DNA from: Planctomycetaceae bacterium
Lineage (GTDB): Bacteria; Planctomycetota; Planctomycetia; Planctomycetales; Planctomycetaceae
DNA length: 64,000 nt
Assembly: GCA_021732975.1 (NCBI GenBank)
Contig: JAKFWC010000003.1
Span: forward strand, 1 to 64,000
Direction of reading: 5' to 3'
The position numbers and the translations under genes were made by a program. Below, one piece after another: positions 8,171-16,688 of this stretch. A model generated the notes under the pieces. The model saw only the letters and a list, made by a program, of their open reading frames with translations. It did not search any database and had not been told where the DNA came from. Numbering within the stretch: position 1 is the first letter of the stretch; every line of letters begins with the position of its first letter.

Positions 8171-9625
8171 ATGACCAACAATTTCTGTGGCCGCACTCGC
8201 CGTGAATTCCTGTGGCAGACCGGGGGCGGGTTCGCCGGGACCGCGCTCACCGCAATGCTCGCGCAGGACGGTTTCTTCAGCACGCCAGTATTTGGTGCGG
8301 ACGCGGCGTCGCATCTCAATCCGCTGGCGGTGAAGCCGCCGCATTTTGCGCCGAAGGCGAAGTCGGTGATCTTCCTCTTCATGTACGGCGGGCCGTCGCA
8401 CATCGACACGTTCGATTACAAGCCGGCGATGAAGGGCCGCGATAACCAGACGGTCACCGTGAAAACCTTCGGCCGCGGCGGTCACAAAAACGAAGGCCGG
8501 ATCGTCGAGCCGCGGTGGAACTTCAAGCAGTACGGTCAAAGCGGCCACTGGGTGAGCGACCTCTTTCCACATCTCGCGACCTGTGTTGATGACATCGCGT
8601 TCCTCCACAGCATGACCGCTGATTCCCCGATTCACGGCTCGGCCATGTTGATGATGAACTCCGGCAAGATTCTCTCGGGCTCGCCATGCCTGGGGTCATG
8701 GGTGAACTACGGTCTCGGCAGCGAGAATGAGAACCTGCCTGGGTTTGTCGTGATGCTCGACCCAACCGGCGGCCCCATCAGCGGGGCGAAAAACTGGTCC
8801 AGTGGATATATGCCCGCGAGTTATCAGGGGACGATTTTCCGGTCGAAGGGAGCGTCGATCATCGACCTCAATCAACCGGAAGGGTCCACCCGTGCGATGC
8901 AGCGCGAACTGCTCGACGCGCTCCGTGATGTGAACTCGATGCATGCCGCCGCGCGGCCCGATAACACCGATCTGTCGTCGCGCATCAACAGCTACGAACT
9001 CGCTTTCAAGATGCAGCAGCATGCCCCGGAAGCGGTCGACATTGCTCAGGAAACTGCGGAAACGCAGAAGTTGTACGGTCTCGATAACCCGCGGACGCTC
9101 GACTTCGGCAAGCGCTGTCTGCTGGCCCGGCGACTGGTCGAACGGGGGGTGCGGTTCATCCAGTTGTACTCCGGCGGTAATCACAACGACGCCAACTGGG
9201 ATGCCCACGGCGATCTTGAAAAGAACCACAACTATCATGCGGGGAACACCGACCAGCCGATCGCCGCACTGCTCAAGGATCTGAAGCAGCGGAATCTGCT
9301 CGATGAAACGCTCGTGGTGTGGGGCGGTGAATTCGGCCGGCAACCGACCGCCGAGTACGCCGCGGGGACCGGTCGCGATCACAACGCTTACGGCTTCACC
9401 ATGTGGATGGCCGGCGGCGGTATCAAGGGCGGCAGCAGCGTTGGCAGCACGGACGAACTCGGCTCCGTCGCGGTCGACAAGCCGATGCATGTCAAATATC
9501 TGCACGCGACCATTCTGAACCAGATGGGCCTCGATCCCAACAAGCTCAGCTACTTTCATGGCGGTCTGGATCAAAAACTCGTCGGCGTCGAACACATCGA
9601 ACCCATCCGCGAGATCATTGCATAA
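8171..9625 (+). CDS. Tat-exported DUF1501 protein
   Basis: The N-terminus carries a twin-arginine signal (TRREFLWQTGGG, then a hydrophobic stretch), so the protein is exported folded. The remaining ~450 residues show DUF1501 hallmarks, related to the alkaline phosphatase/sulfatase fold: FLFMYGGPSHIDTFDYKP near residue 60, LFPHLATCVDDIAFLHSMTA, then ETLVVWGGEFGRQPTAE and GRDHN near 380-405. Length is standard. It is probably co-transcribed with the upstream PSCyt1 gene through the family G palindrome. The substrate is unknown. The family's export and metal-binding residues look intact. Confidence 0.93.
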   Translation: MTNNFCGRTRREFLWQTGGGFAGTALTAMLAQDGFFSTPVFGADAASHLNPLAVKPPHFAPKAKSVIFLFMYGGPSHIDTFDYKPAMKGRDNQTVTVKTFGRGGHKNEGRIVEPRWNFKQYGQSGHWVSDLFPHLATCVDDIAFLHSMTADSPIHGSAMLMMNSGKILSGSPCLGSWVNYGLGSENENLPGFVVMLDPTGGPISGAKNWSSGYMPASYQGTIFRSKGASIIDLNQPEGSTRAMQRELLDALRDVNSMHAAARPDNTDLSSRINSYELAFKMQQHAPEAVDIAQETAETQKLYGLDNPRTLDFGKRCLLARRLVERGVRFIQLYSGGNHNDANWDAHGDLEKNHNYHAGNTDQPIAALLKDLKQRNLLDETLVVWGGEFGRQPTAEYAAGTGRDHNAYGFTMWMAGGGIKGGSSVGSTDELGSVAVDKPMHVKYLHATILNQMGLDPNKLSYFHGGLDQKLVGVEHIEPIREIIA

Positions 9626-9645
9626 GCGAAACAGAAACATTGTCA

Positions 9646-9714
9646 GAAGCCCAGCCTTTCTTAAGGCTGGGTCTCCTCGTTAGATGGACCCAGCCTTAAG
9701 AAAGGCTGGGTTTC
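9646..9714. repeat. Palindromic repeat, family A, two copies in inverted order
   Basis: GAAGCCCAGCCTTTCTTAAG-GCTGGGTCTC and its inverse GACCCAGCCTTAAG-AAAGGCTGGGTTTC are spaced ~10 bp apart, each a palindrome by itself. It sits between the DUF1501 stop and the acetyltransferase start. Single copies lie at 16553, 20596 and 24267. Confidence 0.8.
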
Positions 9715-9731
9715 CAGGTTGAAATGACATT

Positions 9732-10172
9732 ATGACGACCACATCCAGCGCACTCGTCATCCGGCCGTTTGTGGATGCAGACGAAGCCGCGGTGGTGCGA
9801 TTGTGGCAGGCGTGCGATCTCACGCGGCCGTGGAATGATCCGCATCGGGACATCGACCGCAAGCGCGGTGTGCAGCGCGAATTGTTTCTGGTCGGCACCA
9901 TCGACGAAGAAATCGTCGCCGTCGCCATGGGCGGTTACGACGGTCATCGCGGGTGGGTGTACTACGTCGGTGTTGACCCCGCTCACCGTCGCCGGGGGTA
10001 TGCGACCGCGCTCTTTCAAGCGATCGAAGACCGTTTGATTGCGCTGGGGTGTCCGAAACTGCTTCTGATGGTTCGCGACACGAATCTGCAGGCCGCCGAG
10101 TTCTATCGCTCGATCGGCTATGCAGAAGATCCGGTCGTCCTCTTCGGCAAACGGCTGATTGCCGATCAGTGA
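9732..10172 (+). CDS. ypeA: GNAT acetyltransferase of the YpeA type
   Basis: The 146 residues match the layout of E. coli YpeA: LWQACDLTRPWNDPHRDI near residue 25, GGYDGHRGWVYYVGVDP near 70, the acetyl-CoA loop RRRGYATAL near 92, and CPKLLLMVRDTNLQAAEFY then a GKRL end. The family transfers acetyl from acetyl-CoA to an unidentified amine. The 3' end overlaps the convergent symporter gene by 7 bp. Start ATG 9732 gives the family-length N-terminus. Confidence 0.9.
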   Translation: MTTTSSALVIRPFVDADEAAVVRLWQACDLTRPWNDPHRDIDRKRGVQRELFLVGTIDEEIVAVAMGGYDGHRGWVYYVGVDPAHRRRGYATALFQAIEDRLIALGCPKLLLMVRDTNLQAAEFYRSIGYAEDPVVLFGKRLIADQ

Positions 10173-11653
10173 CCCAGGCTCGCGGTCCGGCGTTTTGCGA
10201 TCTCCGCCGGGTCGGCCACGCGGTGCTTGATGAACGGCGGCAGCCACGAGCCGATCAACATCCCGATGAATGATGCCGCCAGTCCATAGAGTTGCGGCGG
10301 AACGTTGCGCAAGATCTCTGTGCTCTCTTCATCGTAGAAGTAGTACTTCGTACCCAGCCACACGGGCACGGCGAGGAAAATCGAGAAGATCGCACCTTGT
10401 GTGGACGCTTTGGGCCAATAGATGCCCATGACGAGCGGCACGAACGCCACCACCAGGGTCACGCTGTATCCGGCTTCCACCATTTCGTACATGGTCTGAT
10501 TGGAGTTCATCGACATCGTCGTGGCCACGACCGAGACGCCGATGAGGACCGTCCGCACCACCCAGATCAACGTGGTGTCATTGAAGTGCTTGATAAACGG
10601 CTGCAGCACGTTTTCGGTAAGCACGCTGGATGGGGCGAGCAATGTCCCGCTCGCGGTGGAAAGAATCGCGGAGAGGAGTGCTCCGAAGAATAGCACCTGG
10701 CACCAGATCGGCGTGTCGTGCAACACTAGCTTCGGAAGAATCTGCTGCACCGCGCGGGCATCCTCGCTTTCAAACAGGGCCGCGTGTGCCGGGTTTACAA
10801 CCGTCGCGGCAAAGGCGATGAACATTGGCACAAAAGCAAAGGCAAAGTAGAACAGTCCGCCGGCAAGCGTGCCGATGAACGCAGTCCGCTCGTTTTTAGC
10901 GCTGGTCACCCGCTGGAACACGTCCTGCTGTGGGATCGACCCCAGCGCCATGGTGATAAATTCGCCGATGAATGCCATCCACGCCGCCGTGGTCACGTGC
11001 GGAAACAGGTTCAACTTCCCTTGTGCGTGCGCTTCGGCAATAACCTTGTCGAACCCGCCTGCCCGGTCACCCATCAGAATCGCTACGACGATCAGGCCGA
11101 CGACAATGGCCACGGTTTGCACCACGTCGGTGAGCGCCACCGACCACATGCCCCCGAACAGCGTATAAACCGTGACAATGACGGCACCGATGGCAATCGA
11201 CTGATTGAGCGAGATATCGGGAAACAGCACATTGATGACCAGCCCCAAGGCGGAAAGCTGGGCACTCGTCCAACCCAGATACGAACTCGCGATCCCCAAC
11301 GACGTGATGACTTCCACGAACTTTCCGTAGCGCTGGTGGTAGTAATCGCCAATCGTCAGCAGTTCCATGCGATAGAACGTGCGGGCAAAAAAGAATGCCA
11401 CCAGAACCAGGCACATCGACGCGCCGAAAGGATCACCCGAAACGAATCCCATGCCCTCATGCGCGAATGTCGCCGACACCGATAGAACGGTTTCCGCACC
11501 GAACCATGTCGCGAAGACGCAGGCAAAATTCATGTACAGCGGCAGCGACCGCCCGGCGACCATGAAGTCTTTGGAGTCTTTCACGCGGCTGGAGGCGTAA
11601 ATCCCCACGGCCACCGTGGCCGCCATGTAAATCACCACGCACGCAATCAGCAT
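10166..11653 (-). CDS. Sodium:solute symporter (SSS family)
   Basis: The protein has 495 residues and about 13 hydrophobic segments, and fits the SSS (PutP/SGLT) family. It starts with MLIACVVIYMAATVAVGIY and carries the early signature KDSKDFMVAGRSLPLY and the TM pair around ATWFGAETVLSVSATFAHEG. A glycine-rich helix follows near GTLAGGLFYFAFAFVPMF. These carriers use a Na+ gradient to import organic solutes; the substrate cannot be read here. I chose ATG 11653, preceded by GGAG, over an upstream GTG at 11707 that would put a polar stretch before the first helix. It is convergent with ypeA. Confidence 0.9.
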   Translation of the reverse strand: MLIACVVIYMAATVAVGIYASSRVKDSKDFMVAGRSLPLYMNFACVFATWFGAETVLSVSATFAHEGMGFVSGDPFGASMCLVLVAFFFARTFYRMELLTIGDYYHQRYGKFVEVITSLGIASSYLGWTSAQLSALGLVINVLFPDISLNQSIAIGAVIVTVYTLFGGMWSVALTDVVQTVAIVVGLIVVAILMGDRAGGFDKVIAEAHAQGKLNLFPHVTTAAWMAFIGEFITMALGSIPQQDVFQRVTSAKNERTAFIGTLAGGLFYFAFAFVPMFIAFAATVVNPAHAALFESEDARAVQQILPKLVLHDTPIWCQVLFFGALLSAILSTASGTLLAPSSVLTENVLQPFIKHFNDTTLIWVVRTVLIGVSVVATTMSMNSNQTMYEMVEAGYSVTLVVAFVPLVMGIYWPKASTQGAIFSIFLAVPVWLGTKYYFYDEESTEILRNVPPQLYGLAASFIGMLIGSWLPPFIKHRVADPAEIAKRRTASLGH

Positions 11654-11715
11654 CTCGGGCTCCGCTAGAAAACTCCCACCGTGGGAAGCGCGGAAACATG
11701 TTACCAACGTCGTGG

Positions 11716-12702
11716 TTAAACGAGAACCGCACTTACGGCGGCAAGAACAGCGTCGTGCAGATGTCCGTTGGAGACGATCACACCCTGATTTTGCTTCAGT
11801 TGGCGCCCGTGTGTGAAATCGAGCGGTTTACCGGAAATATCGGTGACGCGGCCACCCGCTTCTTCGACGACAATTACTCCGCCGGCGTGATCCCAGATCT
11901 GCTCGAAATAGTCCGCTTTGGTTGGCAGTCGCAGATACAGATCGGCTTCGCCTCGGGCTACCACGCCGTATTTGGCCTGGCTGTCGAGCCGCACCGGAGC
12001 GGCGGTGATGCCGAGTCGTTGGGCGATCTGTTCGGACTTCCCGTGCGCGCTGTGTCCCGATTCGACCGATTCGCAGAACCGCGCCGTTGTGGAATCCGTC
12101 GTCGTCGAAACACTCAATCGCACCGGCTCGCCCACGCCTTCCAATGGAATCGCGAACGCACCCTGTCCGCGGATGGCGTAGAATAACGTTCCCGTTGTGG
12201 AATCATCGCCGAGGACCAGCGGCAGGTTCGGACAGCCGAGCACGCCGAGTTCGATGCGGCCGTCGAGAATCAGCGCCAGTGAAATCGCATACTGTTCTTT
12301 GCGGAGAAAGCCTTTCGTGCCGTCGATCGGGTCGAGCGTCCAGAAGCGATGGGCATAATCCTGATGACCGCCGCGGTCGATCCACCGGCAAATCTGCTCC
12401 TTCGAGGCCAGCACACATTCGCGGCAAACCTCGTCGTGAATCAGATGCAGAAACGGAGCATTGTCCTCGTTCTGCAGTACCGTGGAATCTTCCTCGGCGA
12501 TGATAGGATCGTCCGGGAAGGCATCGCCGATCACCCGGCAGACGACGGCCTGGCTGCCGAAGTCTGCAATGGTGACCGGGCTTTTGTCCTTCTTCGCCAG
12601 CGAGTCCGGAGCAATCGTTGATTGCACCGAGCGGCAGATCCGGGCGGCGTCGCGCACGGCGGCCAGGGCGACTTCCAATTCGCGATGACAAACGGTTGTC
12701 AC
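11716..12702 (-). CDS. 3'(2'),5'-bisphosphate nucleotidase / inositol monophosphatase family
   Basis: The lithium-sensitive phosphatase motifs are in order: DKSPVTIADF near residue 40, IIAEEDS near 66, WTLDPIDGTKGFL near 120, and WDHAGGVIVVEEAGG near 275. The combination and 328-residue length fit the HAL2/CysQ branch that hydrolyses 3'-phosphoadenosine 5'-phosphate from sulfur assimilation. A broader inositol-phosphatase activity is possible. Its start codon overlaps the stop of mdh by 4 bp (ATGA), so the two are translationally coupled. A sulfite reductase gene lies elsewhere in the window, giving a plausible pathway link. Confidence 0.88.
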   Translation of the reverse strand: MTTVCHRELEVALAAVRDAARICRSVQSTIAPDSLAKKDKSPVTIADFGSQAVVCRVIGDAFPDDPIIAEEDSTVLQNEDNAPFLHLIHDEVCRECVLASKEQICRWIDRGGHQDYAHRFWTLDPIDGTKGFLRKEQYAISLALILDGRIELGVLGCPNLPLVLGDDSTTGTLFYAIRGQGAFAIPLEGVGEPVRLSVSTTTDSTTARFCESVESGHSAHGKSEQIAQRLGITAAPVRLDSQAKYGVVARGEADLYLRLPTKADYFEQIWDHAGGVIVVEEAGGRVTDISGKPLDFTHGRQLKQNQGVIVSNGHLHDAVLAAVSAVLV

Positions 12703-13694
12703 GGCAGCAAATCCCGCACGGTGTCCCGTTCCGACTTCAATTCCGCCACGGTCTTGTCAATCTGCGACTTGGCGAAATCGTCGATCGCGAAGCCTGGCTG
12801 CACGCGCCAGTTTTGACCATCGCTGGCGATTGGGAGACCGCAGATCAGACCTTCGTCGATGCCATACGCCCCGTCGCTGTACACGGCGATGCTGGCACAA
12901 CTGCCGGACGCCGTGGGAGTGATGATGCTCTTCACGGTATCGAGGCAGGCATTCGCAGCGGACGCCGCACTGGACGCCCCGCGGGCTTTGATCACCGCAG
13001 CACCGCGCTGTTGGACGGTGCTGATAAACTCGTTCTGCAACCAGGCGTGATCGGTAATCACGTCGGTAGCTGGACGGCCGTCGACCTTGGCATTCGCGAA
13101 GTCCGGAAACTGCGTGGCCGAGTGGTTGCCCCAGATCGCGACATTGCTGACGGCCGCGATCGGCCGCGCGGCTTTGTGCGCCAGTTGCGCGACCGCGCGG
13201 TTCTGATCGAGCCGGGTCATCGCGAACCAGCGATTCCGCGGCACATCCGGAGCGTGCGACATCGCGATCAGGCAGTTCGTATTGCACGGATTGCCGACGA
13301 CGACGACACGGACATCCTTCGCTGCGGCAGCCTGAATCGCTTTGCCGGTGTTGGTAAAAATGGGTCCGTTGATGCGGATGAGGTCGGCCCGTTCCATCCC
13401 TTGCTTGCGGGGAATGCTGCCGACGAGGAGCACCCAGTTTACCCCGGCGAGGGCTTGTTCGAGGTGATCGCTGTCGTACTTCTGCACGCCGACGAGCGTC
13501 GGGAACGCACAGTCGTCGAGTTCCATGTGGACGCCATCGAGGGCGGGCATCACGGGGGGAACTTCAATCAGATGCAGCACGACGGGCTGGTGGGCGCCGA
13601 AGACTTCCCCCGAGGCAATCCGAAAAGTCATGGCGTAGCCGATTTGTCCGGCTGCGCCCGTAATAGCAACATGAATCGGGGCGGTCATCGACAT
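12699..13694 (-). CDS. mdh: Malate dehydrogenase
   Basis: NAD-dependent malate/oxaloacetate interconversion in the TCA cycle. The Rossmann loop GAAGQIGYAM near residue 13 and the mobile active-site loop GSIPRKQGMERADL near 90 are present. So are GNPCNTNCL near 130 and the catalytic His in SNVAIWGNHSATQFPDF near 185. At 331 residues it fits the dimeric, cytosolic-type MDH subgroup. It is the first gene of a two-gene unit with the nucleotidase. Confidence 0.96.
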   Translation of the reverse strand: MSMTAPIHVAITGAAGQIGYAMTFRIASGEVFGAHQPVVLHLIEVPPVMPALDGVHMELDDCAFPTLVGVQKYDSDHLEQALAGVNWVLLVGSIPRKQGMERADLIRINGPIFTNTGKAIQAAAAKDVRVVVVGNPCNTNCLIAMSHAPDVPRNRWFAMTRLDQNRAVAQLAHKAARPIAAVSNVAIWGNHSATQFPDFANAKVDGRPATDVITDHAWLQNEFISTVQQRGAAVIKARGASSAASAANACLDTVKSIITPTASGSCASIAVYSDGAYGIDEGLICGLPIASDGQNWRVQPGFAIDDFAKSQIDKTVAELKSERDTVRDLLP

Positions 13695-13982
13695 TCACTC
13701 CTCAGCGGTCATGCGGTCCAGAATACAGGCCCTCAGGGTACCGCGAACCCGGTCGAATCGGCAACCGACGCTGAGCCTTCATCCCCCGAGAGTTGGCCGG
13801 AATCACAGAAGTGTTACCTTTCGTGAAGGATGGGTTTGTGGCAGGAAATCGGGGCTTTTGGCGACGATTTCCCCGTAACATCGGTCGGTCTGGAATTTCC
13901 TTCGGCGGGGATTTATCATCGGGGTTCTGAACAGGAAATAAAGCATTTGCCGCCGACAACGGCGGGTGAGGGATTGTGCGTT

Positions 13983-14342
13983 ATGCCGACCGTGACATTC
14001 GTCAAAGAAAAGAAGACGATTGAAGTTCCCGCCGGGGCGAATTTGCGGCGTGAGGCGATGAAAGCCGGCGTGCAGCTTTACCCGTTTCCGCACAACTACG
14101 TGAACTGCCTGGGGAATGGACTCTGCTGCAGTTGCCGCGTGGTCGTGAAGAAAGGCCTGGAAAACTGCACGCATCAAGGGGTTTTTGAGAAAGTCTCGAT
14201 GATCGCGCATCCGCTGGCGTTTTTCGCGCGGATCGGTCACGAAAAGGATTTGCGGTTAGCGTGCCAACTCGGTGTGCAAGGGGATATCGAAGTCGAAACC
14301 CAACCGCCGCTGAATCTGCACGGCGAGAATTTTTGGTCGTAA
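13983..14342 (+). CDS. [2Fe-2S] ferredoxin
   Basis: A 119-residue ferredoxin fold. The cluster ligands are visible: C-x5-C-x2-C in NCLGNGLCCSCRV near residue 46 and the last Cys in LRLACQLG near 96. The spacing is that of adrenodoxin-type rather than plant-type ferredoxins, though CC adjacency is unusual. The reading frame extends to 13830, but the family starts at MPTVTFVKEKKTIEVP. The middle portion between Cys3 and Cys4 is longer than in standard ferredoxins. The redox partner is unknown; rfbB 52 bp downstream is functionally unrelated. Confidence 0.88.
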   Translation: MPTVTFVKEKKTIEVPAGANLRREAMKAGVQLYPFPHNYVNCLGNGLCCSCRVVVKKGLENCTHQGVFEKVSMIAHPLAFFARIGHEKDLRLACQLGVQGDIEVETQPPLNLHGENFWS

Positions 14343-14393
14343 TGATCGCTTGTCGCTTCGCAGGTCACCCAGTCCGCTTCCAAGAGAGATATT

Positions 14394-15434
14394 ATGCGGC
14401 TGCTGGTCACCGGGGGTTGCGGATTCATCGGGTCGAACTTTATTCGTCACCTGCTGACGACCGACTCGGCACTATCAATTACGAATCTCGACAAGCTCAC
14501 CTACGCCGGTAACCCGGAAAACCTCGCCGATCTGGCCGCATCGCAGTCCTCCCGCTACGAGTTTGTTCACGGCGATATCGTCGACCGATCGCTGGTGGAA
14601 TCGGTGATCACGCCGGGACGGTTTGACGCCGTGATTCACTTCGCTGCGGAGAGTCATGTCGACCGCAGTATTCTCGACAGCGGCCCGTTCATTCAGACAA
14701 ACATCGTCGGTACGCAGGTGCTGCTCGATGCCAGCCGAAAGGCGAACATCGGTCGTTATGTCCAGGTGTCGACCGACGAAGTGTACGGCAGCCTCGGACC
14801 GACGGGACTCTTCACCGAAGAGACGCCGCTCGCGCCGAACAGCCCGTATTCGGCCAGCAAAGCCGCCTCGGACATGCTGGTGCGGTCGTATGTTCACACG
14901 TTCGGTTTCCCGGCGATCATCACGCGGTGTTCGAACAATTACGGGCCGTATCAATTCCCGGAAAAAGTGCTGCCGCTGTTCGTGTCGAACGCCCTCGCTG
15001 ATTTACCGCTGCCGTTGTATGGGGCGGGGTTGAATGTGCGCGACTGGATTCATGTCGTCGACCATTGCCGCGGGATTGAAGCCGCATGGCGAAAAGGCCA
15101 ACCGGGCGAGGTCTACAATTTCGGCGGCGGTTGTGAACTGACGAACGTCGAACTGACGCACCGCCTGCTGGATGCGGTCGGAAAGCCGCGATCGCTGATC
15201 CGGTTCGTCACGGATCGCCCAGGTCACGATTTGCGGTATGCCATCGACTACTCGAAAGCCCAGCGCGAACTGGGCTGGTCGCCGCAGATTTCGTTCGATG
15301 CCGGCCTGCGGGACACCATCGCGTGGTACCAATCCCACAGTGATTGGGTCGCCCGCATCAAGTCCGGTGCCTATCGCAACTACTACGCCGAACAATACGG
15401 CACGCGGCTGGCATCCAAACCCGCTGCGCCGTAA
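14394..15434 (+). CDS. rfbB: dTDP-glucose 4,6-dehydratase
   Basis: It converts dTDP-glucose to dTDP-4-keto-6-deoxyglucose in dTDP-rhamnose and deoxysugar synthesis. The extended SDR signatures are clear: TGGCGFIGSNFIRHLL at the N-terminus, STDEVYGSLG with catalytic Thr-Asp-Glu near residue 125, the Tyr-Lys pair in SPYSASKAASD near 155, and RCSNNYGPYQFPEK near 185. At 346 residues it is full length. No rfbA, C or D gene is adjacent, so the pathway must be completed elsewhere. Confidence 0.95.
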   Translation: MRLLVTGGCGFIGSNFIRHLLTTDSALSITNLDKLTYAGNPENLADLAASQSSRYEFVHGDIVDRSLVESVITPGRFDAVIHFAAESHVDRSILDSGPFIQTNIVGTQVLLDASRKANIGRYVQVSTDEVYGSLGPTGLFTEETPLAPNSPYSASKAASDMLVRSYVHTFGFPAIITRCSNNYGPYQFPEKVLPLFVSNALADLPLPLYGAGLNVRDWIHVVDHCRGIEAAWRKGQPGEVYNFGGGCELTNVELTHRLLDAVGKPRSLIRFVTDRPGHDLRYAIDYSKAQRELGWSPQISFDAGLRDTIAWYQSHSDWVARIKSGAYRNYYAEQYGTRLASKPAAP

Positions 15435-15492
15435 TCCTCTTTGAGTACGATCGTTCTTGACTCTCCTCGTGTCCAACGCGTAGCGTGGCGGG

Positions 15493-15735
15493 ATGCGTGT
15501 CTTGGTCCCGCTCGTCGAATTTGCCATTTGCCTCTTGATTCTCAAGTGGTTGATCGATGGTTATCGTCGAAAATCCGAACTCACGGTCATTGCCGCTACG
15601 CTGCTATTACTGTTCGGGTTGTTCATGCTGGCGTCGGAATTGTTCATTGATGGGTTCTACCGTGAAATGAGAGCGAGGCGGATGAATCGCTCTCCGATAG
15701 AACTGCATCCCGACTCATCGGCACAAGCACCATGA
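15493..15735 (+). CDS. Small two-helix membrane protein, unknown
   Basis: An 80-residue protein with two hydrophobic helices (about residues 3-22 and 29-50) and a short basic, then acidic tail. I do not recognise the family. ATG 15493 leaves 58 bp after rfbB. Support is the hydrophobic pattern and the tight fit between neighbours; there is no motif. Confidence 0.5.
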   Translation: MRVLVPLVEFAICLLILKWLIDGYRRKSELTVIAATLLLLFGLFMLASELFIDGFYREMRARRMNRSPIELHPDSSAQAP

Positions 15736-15742
15736 ACCGTCA

Positions 15743-16024
15743 ATGAATAACCGGCCCTTACTACCGAAGCGCATCGCCTGGTTCGCGCCGTGGACGTGGA
15801 AACTACGGTGGATGGCGGCACTGCTGGTTCCGAGTTTCCTCATCGCCTATCCCCTCAGTTTCGGCCCGTTGATTTGGTTAAATAGTTACGGTTATTTACC
15901 GGCATGGACAGAGCCGGTGCTCGACATCCTTTTTGTGCCTGTCAGAGTCGCTGGCGACTCAAAGTGGGACTTTGGCCTCATTGATGCATGGTTAACTTGG
16001 TGGAATCACCTGCCTGCGCCATGA
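15743..16024 (+). CDS. Small membrane protein, unknown
   Basis: A 93-residue protein rich in Trp (WFAPWTWKLRW near the N-terminus) with one clear hydrophobic stretch at about 24-48. It starts 7 bp after the previous stop and probably forms one unit with it. No family is recognised. It could be a diverged copy of a family whose members sit in pairs. Confidence 0.5.
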   Translation: MNNRPLLPKRIAWFAPWTWKLRWMAALLVPSFLIAYPLSFGPLIWLNSYGYLPAWTEPVLDILFVPVRVAGDSKWDFGLIDAWLTWWNHLPAP

Positions 16025-16181
16025 CCTGTCATGCCACTCGTGCAGGCCGTCAATAACTTCTGACCACGCAGGTTGCCCAGTACGCGAATTTCGGGAAGTT
16101 GTTGCGAAACGGTGTCGTGCAGGCCTAAGATCATTAAGTAGCGGCTTGTTTGTGAAACTCGTTTCGTAGGGAGGCCTGATC

Positions 16182-16532
16182 GTGCGGATGATCCTGACGG
16201 TGGCGGCGGTGTGTTTCGCGATGGTCTGTTCCACGGCATCCGCGCAAACTCGGTACTCACGCGGCACCAGTTACACCATGGGCAACTCCTACGGCGCGTA
16301 TGGAAGCGGTGTCGGGGGCAGTCAGTTTGGATATGGTGCACAAGGTGCGTGGAACGCGTTGTCCCGCCGGCATGGTTACGACCCGGTCTATATCGCTCAA
16401 CCGCAGCCGGTTTACTATCCACCCCATCCGATCTACTACCCACCGCAACCCACGCTGTATCTCGGTGGAACGGGATATCAGTACGCTCCGACGGTGTACG
16501 GCAGTCCGCAATCGATTTATCGCGGGTATTGA
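16182..16532 (+). CDS. Secreted Tyr/Pro/Gly-rich small protein
   Basis: GTG 16182 follows GGGAGG at 7 bp and opens a classic signal peptide (to about residue 21, ending ASAQ). The mature ~95 residues are Gly/Ser/Tyr-rich, then Pro/Tyr-rich (QPVYYPPHPIYYPP). Such composition suggests a flexible surface or wall-associated protein. No family is recognised. It is followed by a family A palindrome. Confidence 0.7.
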   Translation: MRMILTVAAVCFAMVCSTASAQTRYSRGTSYTMGNSYGAYGSGVGGSQFGYGAQGAWNALSRRHGYDPVYIAQPQPVYYPPHPIYYPPQPTLYLGGTGYQYAPTVYGSPQSIYRGY

Positions 16533-16552
16533 CGGGTTTGACGCTCTGCGAA

Positions 16553-16582
16553 GAGACCCAGGCATAAGAATGCCTGGGCTTC
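16553..16582. repeat. Palindromic repeat, family A (reverse orientation)
   Basis: GAGACCCAGGCATAAGAATG-CCTGGGCTTC, the exact inverse of the copy at 20596-20625. It lies 20 bp after the Tyr-rich gene. Confidence 0.8.
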
Positions 16583-16688
16583 ATCGGAAGTGAAACAGGA
16601 CCCGAACCGCTCTTGGCTGAAATGTGTCCCCCTGCTAGAACTCCCGCCTCACTTTCTCCCGTACTGATGACATAAGAAGACCCGCACC

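Noticed and set aside
12618-13826. 402-codon plus-strand frame across mdh
   Set aside because: Shadow of mdh; the mdh strand has intact catalytic residues.
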